Shown in pieces: positions 56,294-64,000 of a stretch of DNA of 64,000 bases (the stretch's first letter is position 1; each line of letters opens with the position of its first letter). The stretch comes from Methylotenera_A sp963701715 (lineage in GTDB: Bacteria > Pseudomonadota > Gammaproteobacteria > Burkholderiales > Methylophilaceae): the NCBI GenBank assembly GCA_963701715.1, contig CAVPAX010000004.1, positions 529,246 to 593,245 of the forward strand, in the 5' to 3' direction. Made by a program: the position numbers and the translations under genes. The notes beneath the pieces are model-generated. The model saw nothing but the letters and a program-made list of their open reading frames with translations. It was not told the DNA's origin and ran no database searches.

Positions 56294-57069
56294 TATTTGA
56301 CCGTCTTTCTGGGCCCGGGGAAAAAAGCATTGGTACACTTTATATAGGCCGCATACGCTGGGCGGCGGTTCCCGATATCTTTCTCCAATAATGCAACGCC
56401 GCTAAACTTTAGCAACAGGAATGTCATCAGCAAGGGCGAAAATAATGCCCAGAATGCCCCAGTAGCTAATGCGATTAGAAAAAATCCCCACCAAATAGCA
56501 AATTCGCCAAAGTAATTTGGGTGACGGCTATAGCGCCAGACACCGCTTTCCAAGACCTTGTCTTTGTTTTTTGGATCAGCCTTGAATAAACTTAGCTGCC
56601 AGTCTGCTAGCGTTTCCCATACGAGACCAAAGCCCACAATACTGATACCTACAACATCAATTATACTGATTGGCTCTGATGAAGTGACCGCAGCTAGGAT
56701 AGGTAGCGAGACTATCCAGGCTAGAATCGATTGCAGTCCAAATACTATATAGAGACTTTTGATGCTAAAGTAGGGAGCATTGTTTCTACGAATTTCAGCA
56801 TAACGATGGTCTTCATGCGGCCCCCAGTTTCTCCAGGTGAGGTATGCGCATAGGCGAACCGCCCACACAGTGACCAGCACAAGTACAATCATAGATCTAT
56901 CGCTAAATACACCAGCCTTAATAGCATAGACAAACCCTGCCAGAACAAAAAACAAGCTCCACATACTATCTACGTGAGTGACATTTTTACGATATAAACT
57001 TACTAGCCAGCCAGCAAGGGCAAAGCTAAGCATCGCATACAAACCATACAGATATATATCTAAGTTCAT
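56293..57069 (-). CDS. DUF1295 (steroid 5-alpha-reductase-like) membrane protein
   Basis: 258 residues with about seven membrane segments and the C-terminal signature WRYSRHPNYFGEFAIWWGF, which contacts NADPH in the related reductases. It probably reduces or isomerises a double bond in a lipid; the substrate is unknown. Its ATG overlaps the DUF2878 stop by four bases. Confidence 0.9.
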   Translation of the reverse strand: MNLDIYLYGLYAMLSFALAGWLVSLYRKNVTHVDSMWSLFFVLAGFVYAIKAGVFSDRSMIVLVLVTVWAVRLCAYLTWRNWGPHEDHRYAEIRRNNAPYFSIKSLYIVFGLQSILAWIVSLPILAAVTSSEPISIIDVVGISIVGFGLVWETLADWQLSLFKADPKNKDKVLESGVWRYSRHPNYFGEFAIWWGFFLIALATGAFWALFSPLLMTFLLLKFSGVALLEKDIGNRRPAYAAYIKCTNAFFPGPRKTVK

Positions 57070-57587
57070 AAAATGCGCACCACTTTAAATTGATTGAGAT
57101 ATTTTGCGATGTATAAAAGCAAAGGCGTTAGCAATCCCCACCCAATAGATAAGGCAATATAGGATGCTTCACCGGTCAAAGTTACAGCGCCAATCCTTTC
57201 GGCACCAAGGTATGCAATCGGCCCTGCGATTGCACCTAATAACATCGCAATCAGATATCGTCCCTGTAGCCAGGCAAGACTCATATTTAGAGTAGAAGCG
57301 AATGCGCACCAGAGCGCCAGAATCCAAACCGGAACAAGTGCATCACTCCAACCATGTTTTTGATACACAATCCACTGCATCATAAGCATGAGTTGATCAA
57401 AGCAAGCCCCAATAGCAATCGCAATAAACACAAGCCAAATTTCCGACTTCACCGGCCTTATCTTTGTCAAATGCCAGGTCATAATCATTATTGTGACTGC
57501 TACCCCGCTCCATGGTATTCCATACGCCGCGCTAACCACACACGAGAACCAGGCTAATTGGAAAAGCAGGAAATTAGCAATCAGCAT
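57066..57587 (-). CDS. DUF2878 membrane protein
   Basis: About 173 residues, five membrane segments, with FQLAWFSCVV and GACFDQLMLMMQWIVY. DUF2878 proteins occur beside DUF1295 and cyclopropane-synthase homologues. ATG 57587 lies one base after the preceding stop codon; the frame extends upstream into the methyltransferase gene but without a family match. Confidence 0.85.
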   Translation of the reverse strand: MLIANFLLFQLAWFSCVVSAAYGIPWSGVAVTIMIMTWHLTKIRPVKSEIWLVFIAIAIGACFDQLMLMMQWIVYQKHGWSDALVPVWILALWCAFASTLNMSLAWLQGRYLIAMLLGAIAGPIAYLGAERIGAVTLTGEASYIALSIGWGLLTPLLLYIAKYLNQFKVVRIL

Positions 57588-57588
57588 C

Positions 57589-58647
57589 TTAGAAAGGCCG
57601 TTCAAACTGATAATGTGTAACCCACCATTCCTGGCCTTTGTTATATCCAAATAGTTCCGCACAAGCCATATAGAAAATACGCCAGCGATTACGCCATTTC
57701 TCTGCATTTTCAGTGCCATAGGTATCTCTTAGAATGACATTGAGTGTGTCACGGTTTTTGTCCATGTTTTCGAGCCAAGCATTAGCAGTTTTTTCGTAAT
57801 GAGTACCATCCCAACGCCAGCGTCTGACAATTTTTAAGTGCTCTTGAAAGTTCAATGGCAAGTCGTCACTTGGCATCATTCCACCCGAAAAAAAGTACTG
57901 ACCCATCCAATCATCATCCCCTTGCACTTCAAACAGGTATGGGGTGCTGTGATGCACAAAGATATGCATAAAGAACTTTCCACCCGGCACCAGCCAGTCA
58001 TGGATTTTCTTATACAATACTTTGTAGTTGCGCATATGCTCAAACATCTCTACCGACAAGACCCTTTCGAATTGATGCTTGACGCCAAAGTCTTTTGGAT
58101 CAAACTTGTTCATATCGCAAGTAATCACGTTAACATTATTTAGGTTAAGAGATTTTGCCTTCGCCATAATGAACTCACGCTGTGAGTTCGAGTTTGAAAC
58201 GGCAGTGATATTGCTATTTGGATATTGCTCTGCCATCCACAAGGTGAGGGAACCCCAACCGCATCCAAGCTCAAGTATGTTTTGGCCATTCTTCAAATCC
58301 GCATGATTGCAAGTGAGTCTCAACGCATTTAACTCTGCTTCATCAAGCGTATTGGTTTGCGGTTGCCAGAAACAACTACTGTATTTTCTGTTTTTGCCAA
58401 GACAATTCAAAAAGAATTCTGTGGGCAATTCATAATGCTGGGAATTCGCAAGTTCTGGGACTAAGGCAATAGGTGAGCTATTCATCGACGAAACAAAAGC
58501 ACTTAAATTTTCAGCACCAAGGTCACAGAGGTGAGCATTGATTTCATTCAAGCGTTTTTTTGATAACTGACGAATGCCAAAACGTATCATAAAATCAGGC
58601 ACCATACCTTTTTCAGCGAGCCGAATGAATAGAGAAGTCAATTGCAT
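57589..58647 (-). CDS. cyclopropane-fatty-acyl synthase family methyltransferase, intact
   Basis: 352 residues with SAM motif NILELGCGWGSLTLWMAEQYP and a catalytic region ending WRNRWRIFYMACAELFGY. It is more divergent than the broken homologue at 50877, so the two are not a recent duplication. It is the first gene of the operon. It may methylate a double bond without ring closure, as in furan fatty acid synthesis; that is inference. ATG 58647 fits the family start. Confidence 0.88.
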   Translation of the reverse strand: MQLTSLFIRLAEKGMVPDFMIRFGIRQLSKKRLNEINAHLCDLGAENLSAFVSSMNSSPIALVPELANSQHYELPTEFFLNCLGKNRKYSSCFWQPQTNTLDEAELNALRLTCNHADLKNGQNILELGCGWGSLTLWMAEQYPNSNITAVSNSNSQREFIMAKAKSLNLNNVNVITCDMNKFDPKDFGVKHQFERVLSVEMFEHMRNYKVLYKKIHDWLVPGGKFFMHIFVHHSTPYLFEVQGDDDWMGQYFFSGGMMPSDDLPLNFQEHLKIVRRWRWDGTHYEKTANAWLENMDKNRDTLNVILRDTYGTENAEKWRNRWRIFYMACAELFGYNKGQEWWVTHYQFERPF

Positions 58648-58891
58648 TATTACCTTACAAAGTTTGGTGATTAGCATGCAGAATAGATACCGGATGTCTG
58701 AATAATTTATAAGTTAATAGTTCCATAAAATTAAAAATTAACATCTATTTCACCAATCTAAAAATATGCAATAAAATCACAAATGTTATATTTTATTTTT
58801 TAGTAAGGCAGGTTTAGACTTTGTATACTTAAACATACTTAGAAATATTGGAAGTTGAATCTACCACCAATTAATCGCTACGGAAAATTAT
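58648..58891. other. AT-rich leader of the lipid operon
   Basis: Very AT-rich, with several poly-A/T runs. It should hold the promoter of the minus-strand operon, but I cannot choose hexamers with confidence. No sigma factor or ChrR-type regulator gene lies near. Confidence 0.4.
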
Positions 58892-58975
58892 AAACGTGAC
58901 AATCTTGTAACACTTTGGCGAACGTAGGCGAGTGAGAACGGGCCTAAAACGTTATATAAATTATGATTTTTACAG
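58892..58975. repeat. right arm of module 2
   Basis: Second copy of the 84 bp arm (AACGTGACAATC, TTTGGCGAACGTAGGCGAGT), with the same 83 bp distance to the att core. It has about ten differences from the other two copies, so the modules are not products of a very recent duplication. Confidence 0.8.
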
Positions 58976-59038
<63 letters not shown>

Positions 59039-59059
59039 CTAATTGCTAAGCCCTTTTTC

Positions 59060-60685
59060 TTATTGTCCGATAACAAGTTCATGGATATGATTTAGCACAT
59101 TCCAAGTACCCAATTGCTCGACTAGGCCAGCACGTTTTAATTTCTCCAACACGTTAGGCCTCGCCTCGCATAATACCAATCGAGTCTTGTGTCGGCTGCA
59201 TGTATCCATCAAATCCCACAACGACTGTAGCCCCGTTGCGTCAATGAACGGCACTCTGCCCAAACGCATGACAAGAATATCTGCATGGCCATGAACGGAT
59301 TCTAATGCACTCTCTAGCCTTTCAGCAGCACCAAAGAAAAATGGCCCATCCATCGCAACCACCACAGTTTTTGGGGGCAAAATGAAGCTCCTATCTTCGA
59401 TCTCCTCCTTTAAAACTTCATTGCTCTGTAATTCAACACTGACAGTTTCTGACATGCGCTTCATAAACAACAATGCAGCCAGCATAACGCCTATGTTGAC
59501 AGCAATCACCAAATCAGCAAAGACTGTGAGCAAAAATGTAATAAGCAATACTGCCACATCTGGCTTGGGTGCAGTTCTTACCATATGGGTGAAGCGGTGA
59601 AGTTCGCTCATGTTATAGGCCACGACAAACAAAATGGCAGAGAGTGCGCTTAACGGAATGTGTGAGGCCAGAGGCGCAAATAAAAGCACAATTCCCACAA
59701 GCGTTAATACATGCACTATCCCTGCTAAAGGACTTGTAGCACCATTGCGGATATTAGTAGCAGTACGAGCAATGGCACCAGTAGAAGCGAACCCGCCAAA
59801 CAGCGGTGAAAAAATATTGGCGATGCCTTGACCTACCAGTTCTTGATTAGAATTGTGCTTGGTACCAGCCATGCTGTCAGCAACAACTGCAGAAAGTAAC
59901 GATTCAATCGCCCCTAATAGGGCAATAGTAAATGCAGGGCCAATAAGTTGTAGCACTTCGGAAAATGTTAATGAGGGCACTTTAAACTGTGGCAAACTTT
60001 GCGGAATTCCCCCAAAAGCGCTTCCGATAGTTGCTACATTCTCGAACTGAAATAACCATTGCACAACAGTTGCTGTCACCATTGCCACTAGTGGTGATGG
60101 TATACGTTTAAATACATACGGAGAAACGAGCAAAACAACCAGAGTCAACAGTCCAAGCCCTGTAGTTGCCAAGTGAATACTAGGAAACGCCTGAATAAAG
60201 TGCCAGAACTTTTCGTGGAAATGTATTGCTACCGTTTCTGTAGATAATCCAAAAAAGTCTTTCCATTGACCAACCCATATAATGACACCTATACCACTGG
60301 TGAAACCGACTATCACTGGGTCAGGTATGTATTTAATCACCCCACCCAGCCGCGTCAATCCCATCAGTACTAGTATCACTCCAGCCATTAAAGTAGCCAC
60401 TTGCAAACCTTCAATACCGTACTTTGCAGTAATGCCCGATAAAATGACGATAAAGGCGCCTGTCGGCCCTGCAATTTGTAGGCGACTACCGCCAAACAGG
60501 GAAGTCAACCCACCTGCCACAATTGCGGTATAAATGCCCTGCTCCGGCTTTGCACCGGATGCAATGGCAAAGGCCATGGCCAATGGTAATGCTACTATCC
60601 CAACAATCACCCCAGCTAAGACATTGTTAAGCCAATGCTCCTTGGATAACAAGCCTGCGCGTTTTGCTTCGAGTATGGCAATCAT
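59060..60685 (-). CDS. SulP-family anion transporter with STAS domain
   Basis: 541 residues. The membrane domain (about 15-400) has LAGVIVGIVALPLAMAFAIASG, IQIAGPTGAFIVI-type segment and VGQGIANIFSPLFGGFASTGAIARTATN, typical of SulP. The STAS domain follows at about 430-541 with FIDATGLQSLW. Members carry sulfate, bicarbonate or other anions; the substrate is not evident. It is the only gene of a 1.9 kb module bounded by att copies 3 and 4. Confidence 0.93.
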   Translation of the reverse strand: MIAILEAKRAGLLSKEHWLNNVLAGVIVGIVALPLAMAFAIASGAKPEQGIYTAIVAGGLTSLFGGSRLQIAGPTGAFIVILSGITAKYGIEGLQVATLMAGVILVLMGLTRLGGVIKYIPDPVIVGFTSGIGVIIWVGQWKDFFGLSTETVAIHFHEKFWHFIQAFPSIHLATTGLGLLTLVVLLVSPYVFKRIPSPLVAMVTATVVQWLFQFENVATIGSAFGGIPQSLPQFKVPSLTFSEVLQLIGPAFTIALLGAIESLLSAVVADSMAGTKHNSNQELVGQGIANIFSPLFGGFASTGAIARTATNIRNGATSPLAGIVHVLTLVGIVLLFAPLASHIPLSALSAILFVVAYNMSELHRFTHMVRTAPKPDVAVLLITFLLTVFADLVIAVNIGVMLAALLFMKRMSETVSVELQSNEVLKEEIEDRSFILPPKTVVVAMDGPFFFGAAERLESALESVHGHADILVMRLGRVPFIDATGLQSLWDLMDTCSRHKTRLVLCEARPNVLEKLKRAGLVEQLGTWNVLNHIHELVIGQ

Positions 60686-60810
60686 GTTAGATGATTCAAA
60701 CTGAGATGAAGTGAGAATTATATTAACATGCCCTTAACTTTTTAGAGGAACATGCATAACAAAGCGTTTTGACTAGATATTTAGGATTGCTGTACTGCAT
60801 ACAAAATTAT

Positions 60811-60894
60811 AAACGTGACAATTTTGTAACGCTTTGGCGAGCGTAGGCGAGTGAGGGCGAGCCTAAAACACTATATAAATGATGATTTTTACAG
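60811..60894. repeat. right arm of module 3
   Basis: Third copy of the 84 bp arm (AACGTGACAATT, TTTGGCGAGCGTAGGCGAGT), closest to the module 1 copy and again 83 bp before the att core. Confidence 0.8.
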
Positions 60895-60957
60895 TTGAAA
60901 ATCCGCGTGTAGGCAGTTCGATTCTGCCCCCGGCCACCAGTATTGATAAGGGTTTAG
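60895..60957 (+). repeat. att copy 4
   Basis: Matches the tRNA-Phe 3' end with a single change (GTGTAGG for GTGTCGG). Similarity continues through the tRNA terminator hairpin, to about 60983, so it is the most complete copy of the original tRNA flank. Confidence 0.92.
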
Positions 60958-60959
60958 TT

Positions 60960-61030
60960 TTTAACTAAGCCTTTTTTCTTGGTACACAGCCCATTCAATC
61001 ACGTTATCTTCTTCTAAATAATCAATTAGT
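60960..61030 (-). pseudogene. relic of an integrase C-terminus
   Basis: On the minus strand this reads LIDYLEEDNVIEWAVYQEKRL, comparable to RIDHFGQDNVIELSRF...HQEKKA at the end of the intact integrase. The DNA shares ATTCAATCACGTTATCTT with it. It implies that a further, related element stood here and lost most of its integrase. Confidence 0.65.
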
Positions 61031-61264
61031 TAGTGTGATAAGGTCATAACAGACTTCTTCTGCCCTAGAACAGATATGCATTAGTAAAAATCAATATTCA
61101 TTGACAGCAAGTAAGCTTAATTTGATTAGCAAATCATCTATCAATTCACACCTCGTATTTATCAAAACTTAAAAGGTTTAAGATAGATATTAAAGAATAT
61201 TTATGCGACTGATACATGTAGTCCGTAAACTATGCACTACTATATTAATTAGGAAACTCTCAAT
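61031..61264. other. AT-rich gap before kdpD-like gene
   Basis: No gene is seen. It should contain the promoter for the sensor kinase, but no convincing hexamers can be chosen. A weak ribosome-binding site AGGAAA precedes 61265. Confidence 0.4.
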
Positions 61265-62758
61265 ATGCAAAAACTGGGTTTACAATTATTGGGAATGTTA
61301 GTTTTATTAACGATAGTGACAGCTGTTAGCTATCTCTTTTTTAGCAGCTTAGGCATTACTGGCGTCACTTTGTTAAGCCTACTTGTAGTGGTCGCCGCCG
61401 CGTATTTTAGCGAGTTTATTGTTGCATCTAGTATCGCATTCTTGGCATTTTTAACCATTAACTATTTTTTTACTGCACCACGCTACACCTTTGAAGTTGC
61501 CCATGTTGAATCCCTAGTCAGTCTAATCTGTTTTCTAATCGTTTCAATAGTGATTACTTCATTGGTGAAGCGATTAAAATTTCAAACAAAGCAAGCGTCA
61601 ATCGCTACAAAACATGCGCAATTCGGTAGAACACTGGCTGAAAACTTAGCGCTAGCAACTGATGTAAAGAACTTATTACAAGACACTTGTAAGTTAATGC
61701 AAGTCGAGTTTGATAAACCATTTGCTATAGTGCTTTCTGAACAAGCAAGTAACAATTACAACATCAATAGCCAATCGGGCCCAATAGAGATGCCTGATAG
61801 TCGATTGCTCAATTGGGTATCTATAAATGGAAAACCCATCAGCCCCTATACCGACTATTGGTCACACTCTGCATATTGGCTAATACCATTTAGCCGAATG
61901 CCCAGCCAAGATGCAAGCCTTGAGCCGATTTTGGTCGTCGGCAACATCGATAATGAAGACAATCAAAACAGTAGCATTGAAATGTACACCGCCATCAAGT
62001 CTTGTGTAGATCAAATTTCACTCGCTTATCAACGGCTTATTAATATTGAAAAAGCCAAGCAAGCTGAATTTAGAGTGCAAGAAGAGACCATACAAAACGC
62101 GCTACTGACCTCCATTTCGCATGATATGCGTACGCCGCTTACCTCAATTTTGGGAGCCGCCACTACGCTACAACAGTCAAACTTAGATGCGAAACAAACG
62201 AATCACTTAAGCACGCTGATAGCATCGCAAGCGCGTTATTTAGCTTCTACCACTGAAAATATCCTTTCTCTTATTAGGCTGGAATCAACCCAAGCTATTC
62301 CAATGGATTGGCAATCACCCGAAGAAATTATTGGTGTAGTAACCACACTATATAAAAATCGCGGCGAACCAATTGATTTGAAGGTAAACGTAAGTGAACC
62401 AGAACTACTGATTAAGGGTAATGCTAGCTTGCTTACACAGGCACTGGTGAACTTGATTGATAACGCAATACATGCAGATTTACATAATCAGCCCATAGAA
62501 ATTGATGTGAGCAAAACTGACAATCGAATCAATATCAGTGTAAAAGATCGTGGAAAAGGCTTTAGCAAAACTTTTGATACTTCTCAAATTAAGAAATTCA
62601 CCCCAGGCAGCACAAAGGGATTTGGTCTAGGCTTATCCATCGTACAGGCCATTGCAAAATCGCATGATGCAATTTTCACCATCAACAACCGAGAAGGCGG
62701 CGGCGCATGCGCGACATTGAGCTTTCATGCGCCCGATGTTGGGAATGTTGATGTCTGA
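61265..62758 (+). CDS. short KdpD-like sensor histidine kinase
   Basis: 497 residues. Four membrane helices of DUF4118 type (about 5-110, with NYFFTAPRYTFEVA), a GAF-like region, then HisKA (SISHDMRTPLTSILGAATTL) and ATPase motifs NLIDNAIHA, DRGKGF, GFGLGLSIV. The roughly 370-residue KdpD/Usp domain of full KdpD is absent. No kdpFABC is present; the potassium transporter gene kup is next, so regulation of kup by this pair is a fair inference. Confidence 0.88.
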   Translation: MQKLGLQLLGMLVLLTIVTAVSYLFFSSLGITGVTLLSLLVVVAAAYFSEFIVASSIAFLAFLTINYFFTAPRYTFEVAHVESLVSLICFLIVSIVITSLVKRLKFQTKQASIATKHAQFGRTLAENLALATDVKNLLQDTCKLMQVEFDKPFAIVLSEQASNNYNINSQSGPIEMPDSRLLNWVSINGKPISPYTDYWSHSAYWLIPFSRMPSQDASLEPILVVGNIDNEDNQNSSIEMYTAIKSCVDQISLAYQRLINIEKAKQAEFRVQEETIQNALLTSISHDMRTPLTSILGAATTLQQSNLDAKQTNHLSTLIASQARYLASTTENILSLIRLESTQAIPMDWQSPEEIIGVVTTLYKNRGEPIDLKVNVSEPELLIKGNASLLTQALVNLIDNAIHADLHNQPIEIDVSKTDNRINISVKDRGKGFSKTFDTSQIKKFTPGSTKGFGLGLSIVQAIAKSHDAIFTINNREGGGACATLSFHAPDVGNVDV

Positions 62759-63441
62759 CAAGAATACTATTTTAATTATTGAGGACGATTTGCAGATCAG
62801 CCAGTTTCTGCAATCTAGCCTGATAACAAATGGCTATCACAGCTTTTGCGCTTCAACTATCGCGAGTGGCAAGCAATTATTTAATGAACACAAGCCTGCG
62901 CTGATTATTTTAGATTTGAATTTACCTGATGGCGATGGCCGCGATTTTATTACTCATGTGCGCACCAGCTCAGACATTCCCATTCTGGTCTTATCAGCAC
63001 GGCAATCTGAGCAAGAAAAAGTTGATTGCTTCGATCTTGGAGCGGACGATTATTTGGCAAAACCATTCGGCGTCAATGAGCTGCTCGCGCGCGTAAAAGT
63101 CTCACTAAAGCGTACTGCCATGATGTCTTTGCGTGACGATGTTTTTAAATTGGATGATTTAGAAATAGATACTGTTAACAGCTACCGTTTTACTTAATAA
63201 ACAACCGATTCATCTTACACCGATTGAATTTAAGCTATTATTTTTACTTGCAAAAAAGCCAGGGAAAGTGTTCACCCACCGCCATCTACTTACCGAAGTT
63301 TGGGGTGCAGAATATATAGATGACACACATTACTTGCGCATTCATATGGGCAGATTACGTGCTCGCCTTGAAAAAAATCCCGCTGAACCACGTTATATTT
63401 TAACTGAAGTTGGCATAGGTTACAGGCTTGCTGCAACGTAA
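62751..63441 (+). pseudogene. KdpE-like OmpR-family response regulator, frameshifted
   Basis: The receiver domain (ILIIEDDLQISQFL, phospho-Asp in LIILDLNLPDGDG, Lys in DDYLAKPFG) is intact. The winged-helix part (PIHLTPIEFKLLFLLAKKPG, THYLRIHMGRLRARLE) lies in another frame. One extra base near 63180-63186 causes TAA at 63195. Removing it gives VNSTVLLNKQPIHL and 229 residues, the normal size. As given, it lacks DNA binding. ATG 62751 overlaps the kinase by eight bases. Confidence 0.85.
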
Positions 63442-63535
63442 GTAAAATATCCTATTAAATCAATCTATGTTTATGCGATTGATACGCTAGCGCTGTTTTA
63501 ATAACTCCATGTTATTAAAACAAGGTTAGTTAAAA

Positions 63536-64000
63536 ATGAATACAAACACACAATCAAAAAGTGTTGCCGCACTTACATTAGGCGCCATTGGCGTAGTGTA
63601 TGGCGACATCGGCACCAGCCCACTCTATACGATTCAAGTTATTTTTAGCTCATCCACAGGTATAGCGCTTAACCAAGCCAATATCATTGGCGCTATCTCT
63701 GCAGTGTTTTGGGCACTCATGTTAGTCGTTACTTTAAAATATGTAGTGCTGGTTTTACGTGCGGACAATCGCGGCGAAGGCGGTATTATGGCGCTGCTGG
63801 CGCTTGCGGTTTCTAGCGCCGCCGCTGCACCTGCGCGTAAAAAAATATTGCTCGGTCTAGGCGTGTTTGGCGCTGCTCTTTTTTATGGCGATAGCATTCT
63901 CACGCCCGCTATTTCTGTGCTTTCGGCGGTGGAAGGCCTCGAGCTGATTGCGCCTAGCTTGAAGACATTTATTATGCCGATTGCAATCGCGATTTTAATT
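63536..64000 (+). CDS. kup: Kup potassium transporter, 3' end outside window
   Basis: 155 residues are visible. They show the Kup hallmark LTLGAIGVVYGDIGTSPLYT at the N-terminus, then ALMLVVTLKYVVLVLRADNRGEGG and FYGDSILTPAISVLSAVEGL. It is a proton-coupled potassium importer. It lies 95 bp after the KdpE-like gene on the same strand. Confidence 0.95.
   Translation, partial: MNTNTQSKSVAALTLGAIGVVYGDIGTSPLYTIQVIFSSSTGIALNQANIIGAISAVFWALMLVVTLKYVVLVLRADNRGEGGIMALLALAVSSAAAAPARKKILLGLGVFGAALFYGDSILTPAISVLSAVEGLELIAPSLKTFIMPIAIAILI

Overview
The window looks like chromosome of a betaproteobacterium, most likely Methylophilaceae-like (Methylotenera/Methylophilus type). The grounds are the block rpoN-hpf-hprK-rapZ-EIIA-ptsH-ptsI, the block def-fmt-htpX-rsmB-DUF4390-ntrY-ntrX, a cobalamin-riboswitch btuB-btuM pair and an SAH-riboswitch ahcY operon. 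This is inferred from gene order and protein style; no database was searched.

Bases 1-41,400 are core chromosome. The left part is a regulatory phosphotransfer block with no sugar permease, followed by an oligopeptidase, a thiopurine-type methyltransferase and exonuclease III. Next comes a minus-strand block for nitrogen-type two-component signalling, rRNA methylation and formyl-Met processing, then LysM, dprA and smg. A methyl-cycle region follows (metF, ahcY under an SAH riboswitch, an HD-GYP protein, metK), then dapF-DUF484-xerC. A presumed zinc-type TonB receptor, dgkA, a YggX homologue, rpiA, ilvA, a beta-propeller lipoprotein, a candidate 6S RNA with zapA/zapB, and the B12 uptake pair complete the core. 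A 40-50 bp palindromic repeat occurs four times between genes, and half of it also matches coding sequence inside dapF.

From 41,490 on the layout changes. A complete tRNA-Phe gene is followed by three further copies of its 3' end (50,761; 58,976; 60,895). Each extra copy is preceded, at exactly 83 bp, by the same start of a conserved arm. This divides the region into modules. Module 1 (about 9.2 kb) holds a tyrosine integrase, an overlapping excisionase-like gene, a Rep_trans-type replication initiator, an unknown gene, and a two-part secreted Rhs/YD-repeat system with a probable immunity gene and an rhs relic. Module 2 (about 8.2 kb) has no recombinase. It carries a lipid-modification operon: two cyclopropane-synthase-type methyltransferases, DUF2878, DUF1295, DUF6134, lipocalin, desaturase, FAD protein and DUF1365. 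Module 3 (about 1.9 kb) carries a single SulP transporter. After the fourth copy lies a relic of another integrase C-terminus, then KdpD/KdpE-like genes and kup, which runs off the window.

Seven loci carry frameshifts and one of these also has a nonsense codon. Most lesions fall in the 3' half of the module 2 operon. Either that part of the island is decaying, or the local sequence contains indel errors. The arithmetic of each lesion is given with the gene.
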